A DNA stretch of 64,000 nt, taken from assembly GCF_036884255.1 (NCBI RefSeq), contig NZ_CP145605.1, forward strand, positions 5,579,001 through 5,643,000. The letters are read 5' to 3'. Positions within the stretch are counted from its first letter, which is position 1. Every line of letters starts with the position of its first letter. Shown here one piece after another: positions 16,392 to 25,703 of the stretch. The translations under genes and the position numbers were made by a program. Origin of the DNA: Paenibacillus tundrae (GTDB lineage Bacteria; Bacillota; Bacilli; Paenibacillales; Paenibacillaceae). The notes beneath the pieces are model-generated. The model did no database searches, was not told the DNA's origin, and was given only the letters and a program-made list of their open reading frames with translations.

Positions 16392-18029
16392 TTACATCGA
16401 TTTGGTTAGTGTAATGGAACCGTCTTTTTGTGCCCATTTCACGTCCCAGTTCAGTAACTCAGCAATGAAGCGCAGTGGTACTTGCGTACGACCATCTTTG
16501 TTGACAAATACGGTAGAGCCTACGTTTTTCTTCACACCATTAACTTCCATCACATTGTTGTTCACCCAGAATTCGAGCGTATCGTTGCCAGCCATGACCG
16601 TTACTTGTTGTGCCTTTTTGTCCCATTTTACCGTTGCACCAATACCTTCACTCAAGAAACGCAGTGGAATGTAGGTTGTGTTTTTCCACAGTACTGGTGT
16701 TGTATCCATATTGGTTGTTTCATCGTTAATTTTCAGCGTTTTGCTGTTCACTTGCATCCATACCGTTGTCATATCCGGAGCTGGTGCAGGCGTTGTTGGA
16801 GCTGCTGGCTCTTGAAACTTATCGTTGAATTGAGTCACAATCGCGTTACCCAACGCTTGACCTACACCGAACATCACTTTGAAGCCTTCACGATTCGTTG
16901 TGTAAGAAGCATCATAATTGCCTGCTGCATATTGGTCGAGGACTTTTTGCACTTGGTTCTCGTGTGTTGTCAGCGCTTGTTGTCCTGCTGCTTTTGGCAG
17001 GTTGCCTGCTGTTGCAGAATCTAGGAATGTTGCAAACTCTGTTGTAAATCCATCGATACGTTTCTCTACGGCTGCACGAGCCGTAGCATCGTTGTTTTTA
17101 ACGGCTTTTACATAATCACTCTGTGCATTAACGTGGTTGGTTACCCAAATTTTCTCGAACGCATTGGCACCATCGTTACCGTAAACGGAAGCAATGGCTG
17201 CTTTGAAATCAGCGGTGTTGCCAGCTTCAGCTGTAACCAGTGCGTTGGAAGCTGCTGTGCGTCCATCGTATTCTTCCTGCATTTGCAGAGCAGAGAGCGC
17301 AAAGTGTTCGGATGCCAAGTGGTTGAGCGTAGATCTCAGATCAGCTGCTTTTGTGTCCGCTTTGGTGTGATCGAATTTCTCAGGCATTTGTGTAGTAATC
17401 GCTGTAGAGAGTGCTTTACTTACGTCGAACATTTCTTTGAAGCCTTCACGGTAAGCCTTGTATGCATCCGCATAATCTCCAGCGACGTATTCATCGAATA
17501 CTTTTTGCACGAGATCTTCATGTACTTGCAAAGCCTGTTTGGCTGCTGCCTTTGGCAATTTGCCTTCAGTCGCTGTACTGAGGAATGTAGAGAATTCATC
17601 CACAAAGCCGTTGATGTTCGCTTGTGCTTGCTTGATGCCAGCTTGGTTACCCATTTTGGTTGCCTTCACTAGGTCATCGGTGTATTTGTTATGTGCACGG
17701 AAGATACGTTCGAATTCCTTCGCACCAGCGTCACCGTATAGGGAAGCGATCGCTGGCTGCATATCCAATGCATTCTGATCCAGTGCTTTGTATGCTGCAT
17801 CAGCATCCTTTGCTCCATCATAAGCTTTTGCCATCGCGGTTACGGCGAGTGCAAAGTGTTCAGACAATAGGTGATCCAGGTTCGCTCTAAGGTCTGCAGC
17901 CGGTGTGTTCACCGATGCTTTCATCATTGTCATTGGTGTCTGTGGTGCGGAAGCGGCTCCTGCGATCCCTGGCATCAACAGTGTCAAACTAAGTACAGGT
18001 GCGATAAACTTCTTCATTTTCATCTTCAT
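16392..18029 (-). CDS. Secreted protein: two His-bearing helical repeats plus stalk (CuAO N-terminal) domain
   Basis: This is a 545-residue exported protein. A signal peptide of about 25 residues (ending AGAA) is followed by two long alpha-helical repeats, residues about 45-215 and 228-402. Each carries four His at matching places: H53, H58, H113, H170 and H237, H242, H299, H356, within HLLSEHFAL/HLASEHFAL and VHEDLVQKV/THENQVQKV. A Pro/Thr linker leads to the C-terminal stalk (copper amine oxidase N-terminal-like) domain (about 422-545). The frame is open to 18122, but the signal peptide starts at the ATG at 18029, ten bases after AGGAG. The role is unknown; metal binding or ferritin/hemerythrin-like bundles are possible readings of the His pattern. 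Confidence 0.82.
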   Translation of the reverse strand: MKMKMKKFIAPVLSLTLLMPGIAGAASAPQTPMTMMKASVNTPAADLRANLDHLLSEHFALAVTAMAKAYDGAKDADAAYKALDQNALDMQPAIASLYGDAGAKEFERIFRAHNKYTDDLVKATKMGNQAGIKQAQANINGFVDEFSTFLSTATEGKLPKAAAKQALQVHEDLVQKVFDEYVAGDYADAYKAYREGFKEMFDVSKALSTAITTQMPEKFDHTKADTKAADLRSTLNHLASEHFALSALQMQEEYDGRTAASNALVTAEAGNTADFKAAIASVYGNDGANAFEKIWVTNHVNAQSDYVKAVKNNDATARAAVEKRIDGFTTEFATFLDSATAGNLPKAAGQQALTTHENQVQKVLDQYAAGNYDASYTTNREGFKVMFGVGQALGNAIVTQFNDKFQEPAAPTTPAPAPDMTTVWMQVNSKTLKINDETTNMDTTPVLWKNTTYIPLRFLSEGIGATVKWDKKAQQVTVMAGNDTLEFWVNNNVMEVNGVKKNVGSTVFVNKDGRTQVPLRFIAELLNWDVKWAQKDGSITLTKSM

Positions 18030-18129
18030 CGTGTATTCACTCCTAGTGTCGTTTTGGGTATCATTTCTTTCCTTGTCGTCATCTTCATAGGGTGTAACGT
18101 AGGCATTGCAGATTCGGATCACTCCAAAT

Positions 18130-18172
18130 TCAAAAAAAAAATCGCAACCCCCATAAAAGAGAGTCGCGAAAG
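18130..18172 (-). terminator. Hairpin-T-run terminator inside the leader of the stalk-domain gene
   Basis: On the minus strand TCGCGACTC pairs with GGGTTGCGA (two wobbles) around a 10-base loop, followed directly by ten T residues. It lies about 100 bases upstream of the ATG at 18029, in the 5' leader, and no gene ends before it. It could be an attenuator or the end of a small RNA. No riboswitch class was recognised upstream. Confidence 0.65.
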
Positions 18173-18339
18173 CCCGTCAGGACAAGGATTATTCAATATT
18201 TTAAATTTTAAAAAGTTCATTCGAAAATCAAGGATTAATCTAGAATGAGAGCACTCCCCTTCCTTTTTTTGTGTGATATAATGATGACATATGGGAAATC
18301 GCCAATTATTGTAATCCAATAACAGAAAGGCGCCTTCAA

Positions 18340-18540
18340 ATGACTTTGACTATTGCCATTATTTTCAGTCTCGTTGGCTTACTTATGTTCATTACTCCAT
18401 CTGTTCTGTGGGTTATCACGGAAAAGTGGAAAACTTCTGACGCTACGGAACCTTCTGCTCTTTATAGATTTTCCGTTCGAATCGGTGGGGCTGCCTGTTT
18501 AGTTATTGCGGCTTATGCAACATACGTATTATTTGTATAA
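18340..18540 (+). CDS. Small membrane protein of unknown function
   Basis: This is a 66-residue protein with two hydrophobic helices (about residues 3-26 and 46-66) joined by a charged loop. AGAAAGGCG precedes the ATG by about 8 bases. A second 66-residue two-helix protein follows 53 bases later, and the two may act together in the membrane. It has the look of the DUF6199-type small proteins, but I cannot name the family with confidence. Confidence 0.7.
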   Translation: MTLTIAIIFSLVGLLMFITPSVLWVITEKWKTSDATEPSALYRFSVRIGGAACLVIAAYATYVLFV

Positions 18541-18593
18541 CGACATATGTATCGATTCATATCTATTATTTTGAAAGGGAGGTCGAGCATACG

Positions 18594-18794
18594 TTGTTGC
18601 CTTATATCTTAGTTATTGCTATCGCTTTATTTGGCGGAATTGCTACGCTGCTCATCGGTAATTCGAAGGCGAATCAAACCAGCAATCCTGATTATGACCG
18701 CAAAACCAAACAAAATCTGAGCCGGCTTTCGTATGTATATGTTTTTGCAATCGTGTTTGGCGTAGGTGGATTAATCCTTTATTTAGTGAACTAA
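18594..18794 (+). CDS. Second small membrane protein of unknown function
   Basis: This 66-residue protein starts at TTG (18594), with GGGAGG about 12 bases upstream. A second TTG follows immediately and could be used instead. It has two hydrophobic segments (about 2-21 and 47-65) around a polar loop with SNPDYDRKTKQNLSRL. It lies downstream of the similar-sized gene at 18340 on the same strand. No family is recognised. Confidence 0.65.
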   Translation: MLPYILVIAIALFGGIATLLIGNSKANQTSNPDYDRKTKQNLSRLSYVYVFAIVFGVGGLILYLVN

Positions 18795-18841
18795 ATCTTT
18801 TCAGCCAGTAATTAATCCTATCCTATCCACCACTCTGAAAT

Positions 18842-19729
18842 TTAACCCATTACCGTCTGACATTTACCGAGAAACGCTAGATTCTGCTCGACATAGGGGA
18901 TCGTTGGAGCAATGATTCCCTTCTCTCTTATGATGGCTAACAGTCCACGAATGACCCATAGATGGATCTGTTCGTATAGAATCTCCCGATTAACGTCGCG
19001 CCCTTCAGAGCGATATCCACGTTCCAATTGAATCATTCGCTCCTCCAGCTCGCACACTGTGATGGAGGAAGAACACGTCGAAGACAGTATAGCCGCTAAG
19101 TCAAAATGATGGTTCCCACGCCGTACTTCTCCGACATCAATGATATACATATGACTCTCCGTGAACAGCACATTCCACAGCCCTAGATCCCCATGTATTA
19201 CAGCCGTATGCTTCGATTGATACTTGCAACATTCCTCCACATGACTTGCCAAACGCCGTATTACCTCAGACGACGAATTCAGAATATCCCCACTTACTGC
19301 TTCCCATAATGAAGGTAGAGCAAAACGATCCTTCTGACCCAGTCTAGCCATATCCAAGTGCAAGATGCGTTGATGGAAATGTGCGATCACTTCACCCAAC
19401 TCAACATAATTCAATCTTAGCGAGTGCTGCGGCACTACTTTTTCAATATAAGTCTGAACATTATAAATCATATGCCCAAGGGTAATATAAGGTAGACCTT
19501 CCTCCGTACACAGGATGCTTGGTGATATATTTGCAGGTGCCAGTGCCTCGTATACTTCATATTCAGCCAAAGCTTGTCCTTCATCCCTGAGCTGACGTAA
19601 TACAAACCTACCTAACGTGGTCTGCAGCAACATTGCGGCTGAACTTGTCCCTTGCTGCATCGATGTACAATTCAGAATCTCCCCCATCGTATACTGTGAC
19701 GCTATAGTTTTCATATCCAGGTTGGTCAT
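18842..19729 (-). CDS. APH-fold phosphotransferase (aminoglycoside phosphotransferase/choline kinase type)
   Basis: This is a 295-residue kinase-fold protein. It shows the catalytic Brenner motif HGDLGLWNVLF (Asp base and Asn metal ligand) and a metal-binding IIDVGEVRRGNHHFDLA segment that replaces the more usual IDFxxA. The N-terminal lobe has a weak nucleotide-binding Lys region. The frame is open to 19753, but AAGGAGGGG lies 5 bases before the ATG at 19729. The small-molecule substrate is not predictable; spore-coat CotS-like and homoserine-kinase-like proteins share this fold. It is convergent with the small membrane genes. Confidence 0.8.
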   Translation of the reverse strand: MTNLDMKTIASQYTMGEILNCTSMQQGTSSAAMLLQTTLGRFVLRQLRDEGQALAEYEVYEALAPANISPSILCTEEGLPYITLGHMIYNVQTYIEKVVPQHSLRLNYVELGEVIAHFHQRILHLDMARLGQKDRFALPSLWEAVSGDILNSSSEVIRRLASHVEECCKYQSKHTAVIHGDLGLWNVLFTESHMYIIDVGEVRRGNHHFDLAAILSSTCSSSITVCELEERMIQLERGYRSEGRDVNREILYEQIHLWVIRGLLAIIREKGIIAPTIPYVEQNLAFLGKCQTVMG

Positions 19730-19930
19730 AATTCCCCTCCTTGTTATGTTCATCGTTTCGTTTGATATCTAAGATCAGATGTCCTTTCCCTTATCGTGAG
19801 CCATGACGCATATGTTTACAAGTTGGAGATAATTCAGAATTATTCTGGATATGTTCGAGGTTTAATATAAAGCCATAAGGGACAGCGAGCCCACAAGATA
19901 CTAACCAATTCGAACTTGAAGGAGAGATAA

Positions 19931-21040
19931 ATGATGAAAAAGAACATGAAGAAATCCGTAGCAACGATGATGGTACTGGGAATGACGTTAACTGGTGCAA
20001 CGGGAGTATTTGCAGGTACACAACTGGAGAAAATCTCCGCCTATCTTAACCACGAAATCAGCTTCAACGTCGATGGTGCGGCATACTCACCGACAGATGG
20101 CAATGGTAACAAACTAGCTCCAATCACATATAACAATTCCACGTATCTGCCTGTACGCGCACTGGCTGATGCACTCCATGTACCCGTATCCTATGACAGC
20201 CAAAAAGGACAAGTGATTATCGGTCAAGCGACTAACAATCCAACAGCTCTGACCAATGTAACGTATACTTCAGCGCAAAAAGAAGCGATCCAGAAAGCTT
20301 TTGCGCAATTTGACGGTTTCGAGACGGCTTATGCACCGCAACAAATGACTACAGGCGACACATTCAAAAGCGTAGGTGCTGGTGACGATGGTGTCAGCTT
20401 TATATTCAATCATATGAAAGTGGATATCTCACCAAGAGATTATTCAGACGGCTATCCGAGCAAAAACGTGAAACTGTCCAATGGGGTTACTGCCAAATGG
20501 TACACTCCAGACAAAACTGGTATGCTGACCTTCCAGCTGGATGATCGTTACGTTACCATTAGCTCACCAGACCACAAGTTAACGCAAGCGCAGTTGCAAC
20601 AAGTTGCGGTCTCTGTTCAGAAGGCTAACAGCAACAATGATCAAGGCATCACGGCCTTCGCAGATGTAAATTACACCAAGCAACAACTGGATAACATCCG
20701 CAAGGCATTTGCGAAGTTCGACGGATTCAAAACCGCGTATGCGCCGCAGCATATGGTTGCCGGAGATACATTCAAAAGTGTAGGCGCTGGTGGTGATGGT
20801 GTAAACTTTGTATTCAATCGCATGAATGTAACGGTATCACCCAAAGACTATTCATTCAGCTATGATGGCAAAACGGTAAAATTACCAAATGGCTTATCTG
20901 CGAAATGGTATACTCCTGATCAAACCGATTTGCTGACCTTCCAACTGGATGATCGTTATGTAACGGTAAGCTCACCGAACAACCAATTAACTCACGCTCA
21001 ACTGGAGCAAATGGCAGTCTCTGTGCAGAAGTTGAAATAA
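19931..21040 (+). CDS. Exported stalk-domain protein with two tandem repeats
   Basis: This is a 369-residue protein with a signal peptide (about residues 1-28, ending VFAG). A partial stalk (copper amine oxidase N-terminal) unit follows at about 40-98, with YLPVRALADAL. Two copies of a roughly 125-residue domain lie at about 108-231 and 243-368; both contain FDGF.TAYAPQ, GDTFKSVGAG and LTFQLDDRYVT. The duplication is recent enough to be clear by eye. GAAGGAGAG precedes ATGATG. The role is unknown; cell-surface attachment is implied by the stalk unit. It ends at a strong hairpin at 21096. Confidence 0.82.
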   Translation: MMKKNMKKSVATMMVLGMTLTGATGVFAGTQLEKISAYLNHEISFNVDGAAYSPTDGNGNKLAPITYNNSTYLPVRALADALHVPVSYDSQKGQVIIGQATNNPTALTNVTYTSAQKEAIQKAFAQFDGFETAYAPQQMTTGDTFKSVGAGDDGVSFIFNHMKVDISPRDYSDGYPSKNVKLSNGVTAKWYTPDKTGMLTFQLDDRYVTISSPDHKLTQAQLQQVAVSVQKANSNNDQGITAFADVNYTKQQLDNIRKAFAKFDGFKTAYAPQHMVAGDTFKSVGAGGDGVNFVFNRMNVTVSPKDYSFSYDGKTVKLPNGLSAKWYTPDQTDLLTFQLDDRYVTVSSPNNQLTHAQLEQMAVSVQKLK

Positions 21041-21095
21041 GTTCAGTTAACAACATCGCGACTATAGTACATCTAATAAATAACTTTCTATTTTT

Positions 21096-21130
21096 GCACC
21101 GCGTGCAGCTTTCAGCACGCGGTGCTTCTT
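21096..21130 (+). terminator. Terminator-like hairpin after the tandem-repeat stalk protein
   Basis: A perfect 11-bp stem GCACCGCGTGC (21096-21106) with GCACGCGGTGC (21115-21125) is followed by a weak T-rich stretch. The remaining bases up to 21342 show only a promoter-length A/T region and the SD of the next gene. Confidence 0.75.
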
Positions 21131-21342
21131 CATACCCAGCTGATCAGTCACAACACAACGCACATCGGTCTTTTCCTTCCTATATAGGCAGACTCGATGT
21201 GTGTTTTGTCCTATCTAGAATGCTTTCTTCACTTCTGAAAACAAGGGCTTTTGTCCGGCTTCATTTCACAAGGAATTGGTTTATAATGGAATATGCTGTT
21301 TCTTAGCACGAGATCAACAGAATAACGAACAGGGAGATTCAT

Positions 21343-22341
21343 ATGATCATTATTTCAATATTAGTATTATTACTGTGCTTCTTTTTCACCATCACAGCAT
21401 GGCGCATTCACAAAAAATCAACTAACAGTCCCAAATGGTATATTATTGCTGCATCCATTACAGGAGTCATTTGGTTGTTAACGGTGGATATTTTATTCCC
21501 AAATTCAGGTCGTGAGAGCGTTAGTTATAAGGATATTCAAAATACGGGTGGAAAATATAAAGCATTGGCCGAGGCTAAAGAATACATGAAACAAGCGACT
21601 GTCGAAGGAGTGATCGCCCCCGGGGATATAGAACGAATGGCTGCACGTATTACCGAATACGCCAATAACAAATATGAACCTGAAAATAAAGACATTCTAC
21701 TCACACTCGCTGAGAGCATAGCTGCTGACGACTATGAACAAGTTAAGCAACTGTATCAGGAATTAGACGGCAAACCGATTCTTGAACAGTATCTTGCCAG
21801 ATCAGTTCATTTTGAAGCTAAGGGTAATCAAATAACGGATCCTTTTCCACTGAATTATGGTATGGTCGCCATAGATGCCACTCATGCAGGCAATGGCTCA
21901 TTCCAGGTTAATTTGACCAATGAAAATGGCGAGTCTGCACGAATATTTGATAAAACTGGGGAATACAGTGGAAAATCCTTCGCTCACATTCCAACAAACG
22001 CGCAGTTTACGTTGGATGTCATTTCAGATGGCGCCTGGACGTTGCACACAACGCAGAAAATTCCAGAGGATACCCTTCGCGCTCCTGCCAAGACAAAGGG
22101 CAAAGGAGATAATGTGGTATTTGTGTATATCAAAAGCGGTACAACCACATTTACCTTCAAACATAAAGGAGATAGCCACTTTACTGCTTATATTAACAAA
22201 ACCGTTGGCCTCGATTCCAATACAAAACTGATCGATGAGACAGGTACATACTCAGGATCGACGAGCTTGAATATTACAACCGATGGCGTATATGCAATTG
22301 CGGTACAAGCCGATGGCGCATGGTCTGTGGATATTCGATAA
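21343..22341 (+). CDS. Membrane-anchored protein with two beta modules, unknown function
   Basis: This is a 332-residue protein. Two N-terminal hydrophobic helices (about residues 2-19 and 31-52) anchor it. A helical region (about 60-155) is followed by two related beta-rich modules (about 160-240 and 255-332), each with a GxGSFQV/GDSHFTA strand, a TGEYSG/TGTYSG turn and a final DGAW motif. GGGAG precedes the ATG. No family is recognised. The repeated modules suggest an outer-surface binding or sensing role, which is inference. A terminator follows at 22375. Confidence 0.72.
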   Translation: MIIISILVLLLCFFFTITAWRIHKKSTNSPKWYIIAASITGVIWLLTVDILFPNSGRESVSYKDIQNTGGKYKALAEAKEYMKQATVEGVIAPGDIERMAARITEYANNKYEPENKDILLTLAESIAADDYEQVKQLYQELDGKPILEQYLARSVHFEAKGNQITDPFPLNYGMVAIDATHAGNGSFQVNLTNENGESARIFDKTGEYSGKSFAHIPTNAQFTLDVISDGAWTLHTTQKIPEDTLRAPAKTKGKGDNVVFVYIKSGTTTFTFKHKGDSHFTAYINKTVGLDSNTKLIDETGTYSGSTSLNITTDGVYAIAVQADGAWSVDIR

Positions 22342-22374
22342 CAGGCCATCCTTTTCGAAAAAATGAATCATAGA

Positions 22375-22427
22375 AAGCCATACCCCCAGGGACGTATGAT
22401 GTCCTTAACGGGTATGGCTTCTGTTTT
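22375..22427 (+). terminator. Terminator after the two-module membrane protein gene
   Basis: The arms AAGCCATACCC and GGGTATGGCTT pair, with an inner AGGGAC/GTCCTT stem, followed by CTGTTTT. Confidence 0.78.
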
Positions 22428-22479
22428 AGGTGCTTTTGTAACCACGCATATTCCGTCCTGGTACAAGATCCTAGCCAGT

Positions 22480-23529
22480 CTAGGAATAGGCAACCCCCGT
22501 TAAACGGATTACTCTCCTGTAGTGCATACAATCCATCACATCTTCCCAGTCCAGGTCACTCGCATTGGTATCACGATAAAATACAGCAGCAGCGGGGAGA
22601 AAGCCGACTAATGGCCCCATACCACCACAGATCATGGAACCACCGTCTCCACCTTTGGGCTGCATCTCTCCATCGTCATCTAGTGTAAGTTCATACGTAT
22701 AGGGATCACCGACAAATTGTACCCCAAAAAAGTTGGGCAGCTCTAGATCATAGGGGCGATCAGCCTCATCTACCAAGGCAGGGGGAGGTTCAGTGGAATC
22801 GCCCATCAGCTTGTCCGCTTCCTGTAAGTCACCAAAGTGCTTTAATTTCAAGGTGTAATCAAAGCTGTCGCCCCAAGGAAATAACGTACGGCATCCGCCT
22901 CCATACAGATACTCCCACTCGTCCTCGGTAAGCACACCAAATCCCGCTTCCGCTGTTTCCTCCAAAAGATCTTCCAGGGTTAAATCCTCATTGAACCATA
23001 AGAACTGGATTTCTCCACCGCGTCGAACCAAGCGAAACTGTTGATATTGTTCATATTCGTTTAGCTTACCCTGCTTGAACTCCTCCAACGCTGCTGCAAA
23101 ATCAGGATCGCCCTGCTTCCTCGCCTCTTCTTCTGTCACTTCGATCCAGCCAAGGGAATGGGTACGGCACTCTACCAGCATCGGGGCAATCTCTACTTCC
23201 CTTACAGGCGACATCTGATCGCTGAGAAACAAGTCCACATCCTCTACGCCATACTCACTCACCGTTTCAAGCATGTCGGCAGACGTTTTTTCGTTCATCC
23301 CCTCCTGCCAGCCGTCCCAACCAAGCATTACCCGATCTCCTGGCACAAATACAAACTGTTGCCCACCACAGACGAATACACCGGTCTCCGTGCGCTGACC
23401 ATAGCGTTCAAATGTCTGCAGACCTTCATATCTCATCTGCTCTGGTAGCTGACGAGCAATTGTGTGCATCCACTCCTCTTTCTCTAGAGCAGATAAACCT
23501 TCCCACACGCTTCGCTGTAACGATTCCAT
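22480..23529 (-). CDS. Formylglycine-generating-enzyme-like (FGE/SUMF1 fold) protein
   Basis: This is a 349-residue soluble protein. FGE-fold landmarks are an early FVFVPGDRVMLGWD strand, TEDEWEYLYGGG at 201-212, FPWGDSFDY at 217-225, and a late GGSMICGG at 296-303 that aligns with the GGSxxC active-site segment. The second cysteine expected five residues later is missing. The middle region is acidic and expanded. It has AAGGGGGATGAGG before its ATG and lies 33 bases after the 566-residue unknown gene, so the two form a likely operon. The reaction is unknown; a non-catalytic role is possible. Confidence 0.65.
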   Translation of the reverse strand: MESLQRSVWEGLSALEKEEWMHTIARQLPEQMRYEGLQTFERYGQRTETGVFVCGGQQFVFVPGDRVMLGWDGWQEGMNEKTSADMLETVSEYGVEDVDLFLSDQMSPVREVEIAPMLVECRTHSLGWIEVTEEEARKQGDPDFAAALEEFKQGKLNEYEQYQQFRLVRRGGEIQFLWFNEDLTLEDLLEETAEAGFGVLTEDEWEYLYGGGCRTLFPWGDSFDYTLKLKHFGDLQEADKLMGDSTEPPPALVDEADRPYDLELPNFFGVQFVGDPYTYELTLDDDGEMQPKGGDGGSMICGGMGPLVGFLPAAAVFYRDTNASDLDWEDVMDCMHYRRVIRLTGVAYS

Positions 23530-23562
23530 TCCTCATCCCCCTTGGTTGGTAAGCTTAACCGT

Positions 23563-25263
23563 TTATTTCCCCGCAGCTTGCAACAGTTCAAGCAGCAACT
23601 CTTTGCGTCTTCCATCTGCCTTACGAGCCAGCGTGGCTAATTTCTCCACCTTGCCCCAGATTGGATACAGCACATGCTCAACCTCGAAAGGCTGTAGGCC
23701 ATTCATCTGCTGTGCAAGCAGAGCCAGCTTGTCCTCACTTTCCAGCTCAGGCAGAATTTTCAGCTTTAGACTATCCGTAGCACGGCGCAGACAATCAACT
23801 AATATAGGTGCAGATTGGGTAGTTACACCATATTTCTCGGCAAACGCAGTGATGAACTTATCCTGCACTAGCTGATGCTCATCATCCACATGATTCATGT
23901 AGTACGCTACCAATGGAAAATACTGCTCATCCGTGAGTCCCAACCCAAATGCTGCATAACTGCCCGTCATGCAGTTCTTCTCCCCTTCTGTATCTGCATA
24001 AAATTCGAATTGTTCGATGGCTACACGAGCATATTGCTCAAGAAGCGGATGTAGTTCTGCATATTGCAGCGCATTAGCGAAGAAGCGATGTGTATCGGAC
24101 TTGGCCAGTCCTTTGATCGGTAAATATTGCTTATCACTAGATTTCAATTTGATTTTATAATGTTTCGGGAATCCCCGTTTCAGTAAGTGAATAATAAAGG
24201 TAAGAGCTTGTTCATAGGCAGATGCTTCTTCCTGGCGTATTTGGATAGTGATGAGCGAGTATACATCGTTTGCCTTGCACTCAACCTGTTTATTCTTCAC
24301 AACGATTTCTTCCTTGGCAAAGGTTCCACTACCTTCATCCATCATACGTACTGCTCGTTTACTGCCCAATTGCACGGCAAGCTCCATGAAGTTGAGACCT
24401 CTAGGTTTACTGTAGCTCGGTTCATAGCGAAGGATCATAACCGCTCCGTACAATAACAGATCAATCGGTTGCGCGAACTGTTCTTGGTTCTCATTTCCAT
24501 CCAGATGCCGGGTCTCCTGCTGCTCTAGTACTGCACCTGGCTTGAGCGTATACTCATTCGCACGGTAGGTAGAAGTTTGAATATCATAATACTGGGGCAA
24601 AAATTGATCCTCAGCCCAATCGGTTAGAGCATGGATTATATTCCTACGATGCTCCGCGAGTGCCTCCGGACGGCTTTTATTCAACTCCTGAATTCGATTA
24701 AAGATCGCTATCGTTCGCGCTACATCCAATGTAGGAAACAGGTTCACGTCAAGAAGATGACGTGTCAAGAAAAACGATTCTAGTGGCTTCGTGGGATAAG
24801 TACCATTCTCCACCTTCTCGTCTACATAGGAATGAACACGTTCAAGTAACTGCTGCCTCTTCTCTTCATGGACATAATCCAGCAATGTTAGATGTAGCTT
24901 ACCTTCGGTTGTTGGGAATTTTGCTCGAAAGGTAAAATGGTAATCAATCATTGGAGTATGTGCCCATTGCTCCAACTTACCTTTAACCACCTCCACAAGC
25001 TGCGGTTGAATCACCGTTCGTACCTCTTCCGGTGTGAGGAAGACTGCATTTTTCGATGTAAAACTATCATCCAAATCCAGATCGGCACTATCTACCGTTG
25101 TTCGCCCAGGTCTGTAATCTAGCAAAATATCATTGAAAATCCCCATCTGCAACGTGGTTCGTTGCACAATACTGTCCAGATCTGTGCGTTTCGCCTGTTC
25201 ATCAAACCATATATGAATCTCTGCAACCATCTCTTCAATGGCTTCACTAATTGTTATAGTCAC
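23563..25263 (-). CDS. Large soluble protein of unknown function (DUF6138-like, tentative)
   Basis: This is a 566-residue protein with no signal peptide or membrane helix. It is mostly helical and acidic, with a short LKLKILPELESEDKLALLAQQ helix near the end. It starts at GTG 25263, preceded by AGGAGAACAA. I recall a Bacillales family of unknown function, DUF6138, of this type, but cannot confirm it. The FGE-like gene follows in the same direction at 33 bases. No catalytic motif is visible. Confidence 0.6.
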   Translation of the reverse strand: MTITISEAIEEMVAEIHIWFDEQAKRTDLDSIVQRTTLQMGIFNDILLDYRPGRTTVDSADLDLDDSFTSKNAVFLTPEEVRTVIQPQLVEVVKGKLEQWAHTPMIDYHFTFRAKFPTTEGKLHLTLLDYVHEEKRQQLLERVHSYVDEKVENGTYPTKPLESFFLTRHLLDVNLFPTLDVARTIAIFNRIQELNKSRPEALAEHRRNIIHALTDWAEDQFLPQYYDIQTSTYRANEYTLKPGAVLEQQETRHLDGNENQEQFAQPIDLLLYGAVMILRYEPSYSKPRGLNFMELAVQLGSKRAVRMMDEGSGTFAKEEIVVKNKQVECKANDVYSLITIQIRQEEASAYEQALTFIIHLLKRGFPKHYKIKLKSSDKQYLPIKGLAKSDTHRFFANALQYAELHPLLEQYARVAIEQFEFYADTEGEKNCMTGSYAAFGLGLTDEQYFPLVAYYMNHVDDEHQLVQDKFITAFAEKYGVTTQSAPILVDCLRRATDSLKLKILPELESEDKLALLAQQMNGLQPFEVEHVLYPIWGKVEKLATLARKADGRRKELLLELLQAAGK

Positions 25264-25453
25264 TTGTTCTCCTGCCTTTCGCTATCTGTTATGTAATCTT
25301 CTCTTACAGCATCTACTTCCTCTTATACAATCAGATTGGCCCTTAGACCATCCTTGGTATCTGCGTGTTAACATACGTCTATCACCTACTATTTTACTCT
25401 CATAAGACTGACCGAAACAATGAGACTTACGTACGGTTGTTCTGGAATACACT

Positions 25454-25491
25454 CCGCTTGTTCTGGTTATTTCTGTCCTCTCTGATCTCGT
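25454..25491. repeat. Second, shorter copy of the intergenic repeat
   Basis: It matches the tail of the repeat at 4411-4448 in 32 of 38 bases, including an identical 17-base core. The hairpins seen upstream of the first copy are absent here. The 440-base gap 25264-25703 holds this and no convincing gene. Confidence 0.6.
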
Positions 25492-25703
25492 ATTGATATA
25501 GTTCTTCTTATATATTGAAACAATAATGATATCGCTTACATTTATTTTCATGAATAGGTATGCTTTCTCTTTCCACCGGTATGCTCTCCCCTTATGGGAC
25601 TGGGAAGGGATGACGTTTGATGCTTCTTTCCTATTCAAATTACAGCTTCAGGGATTAAACTTGTCCCATGGCAGCGTTCGAACCAGCCAGATTCAGATTA
25701 GAC

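Noticed and set aside
16482..17672. Long plus-strand frames antisense to the 545-residue stalk protein
   Set aside because: They arise from the codon bias of the repeated minus-strand gene; no start signals are seen.
18130..18340. yybP-ykoY (manganese) or c-di-GMP riboswitch upstream of the stalk-domain gene
   Set aside because: A GGGGAGT stretch is present, but the other conserved positions of either class were not found. Only the terminator hairpin is supported.
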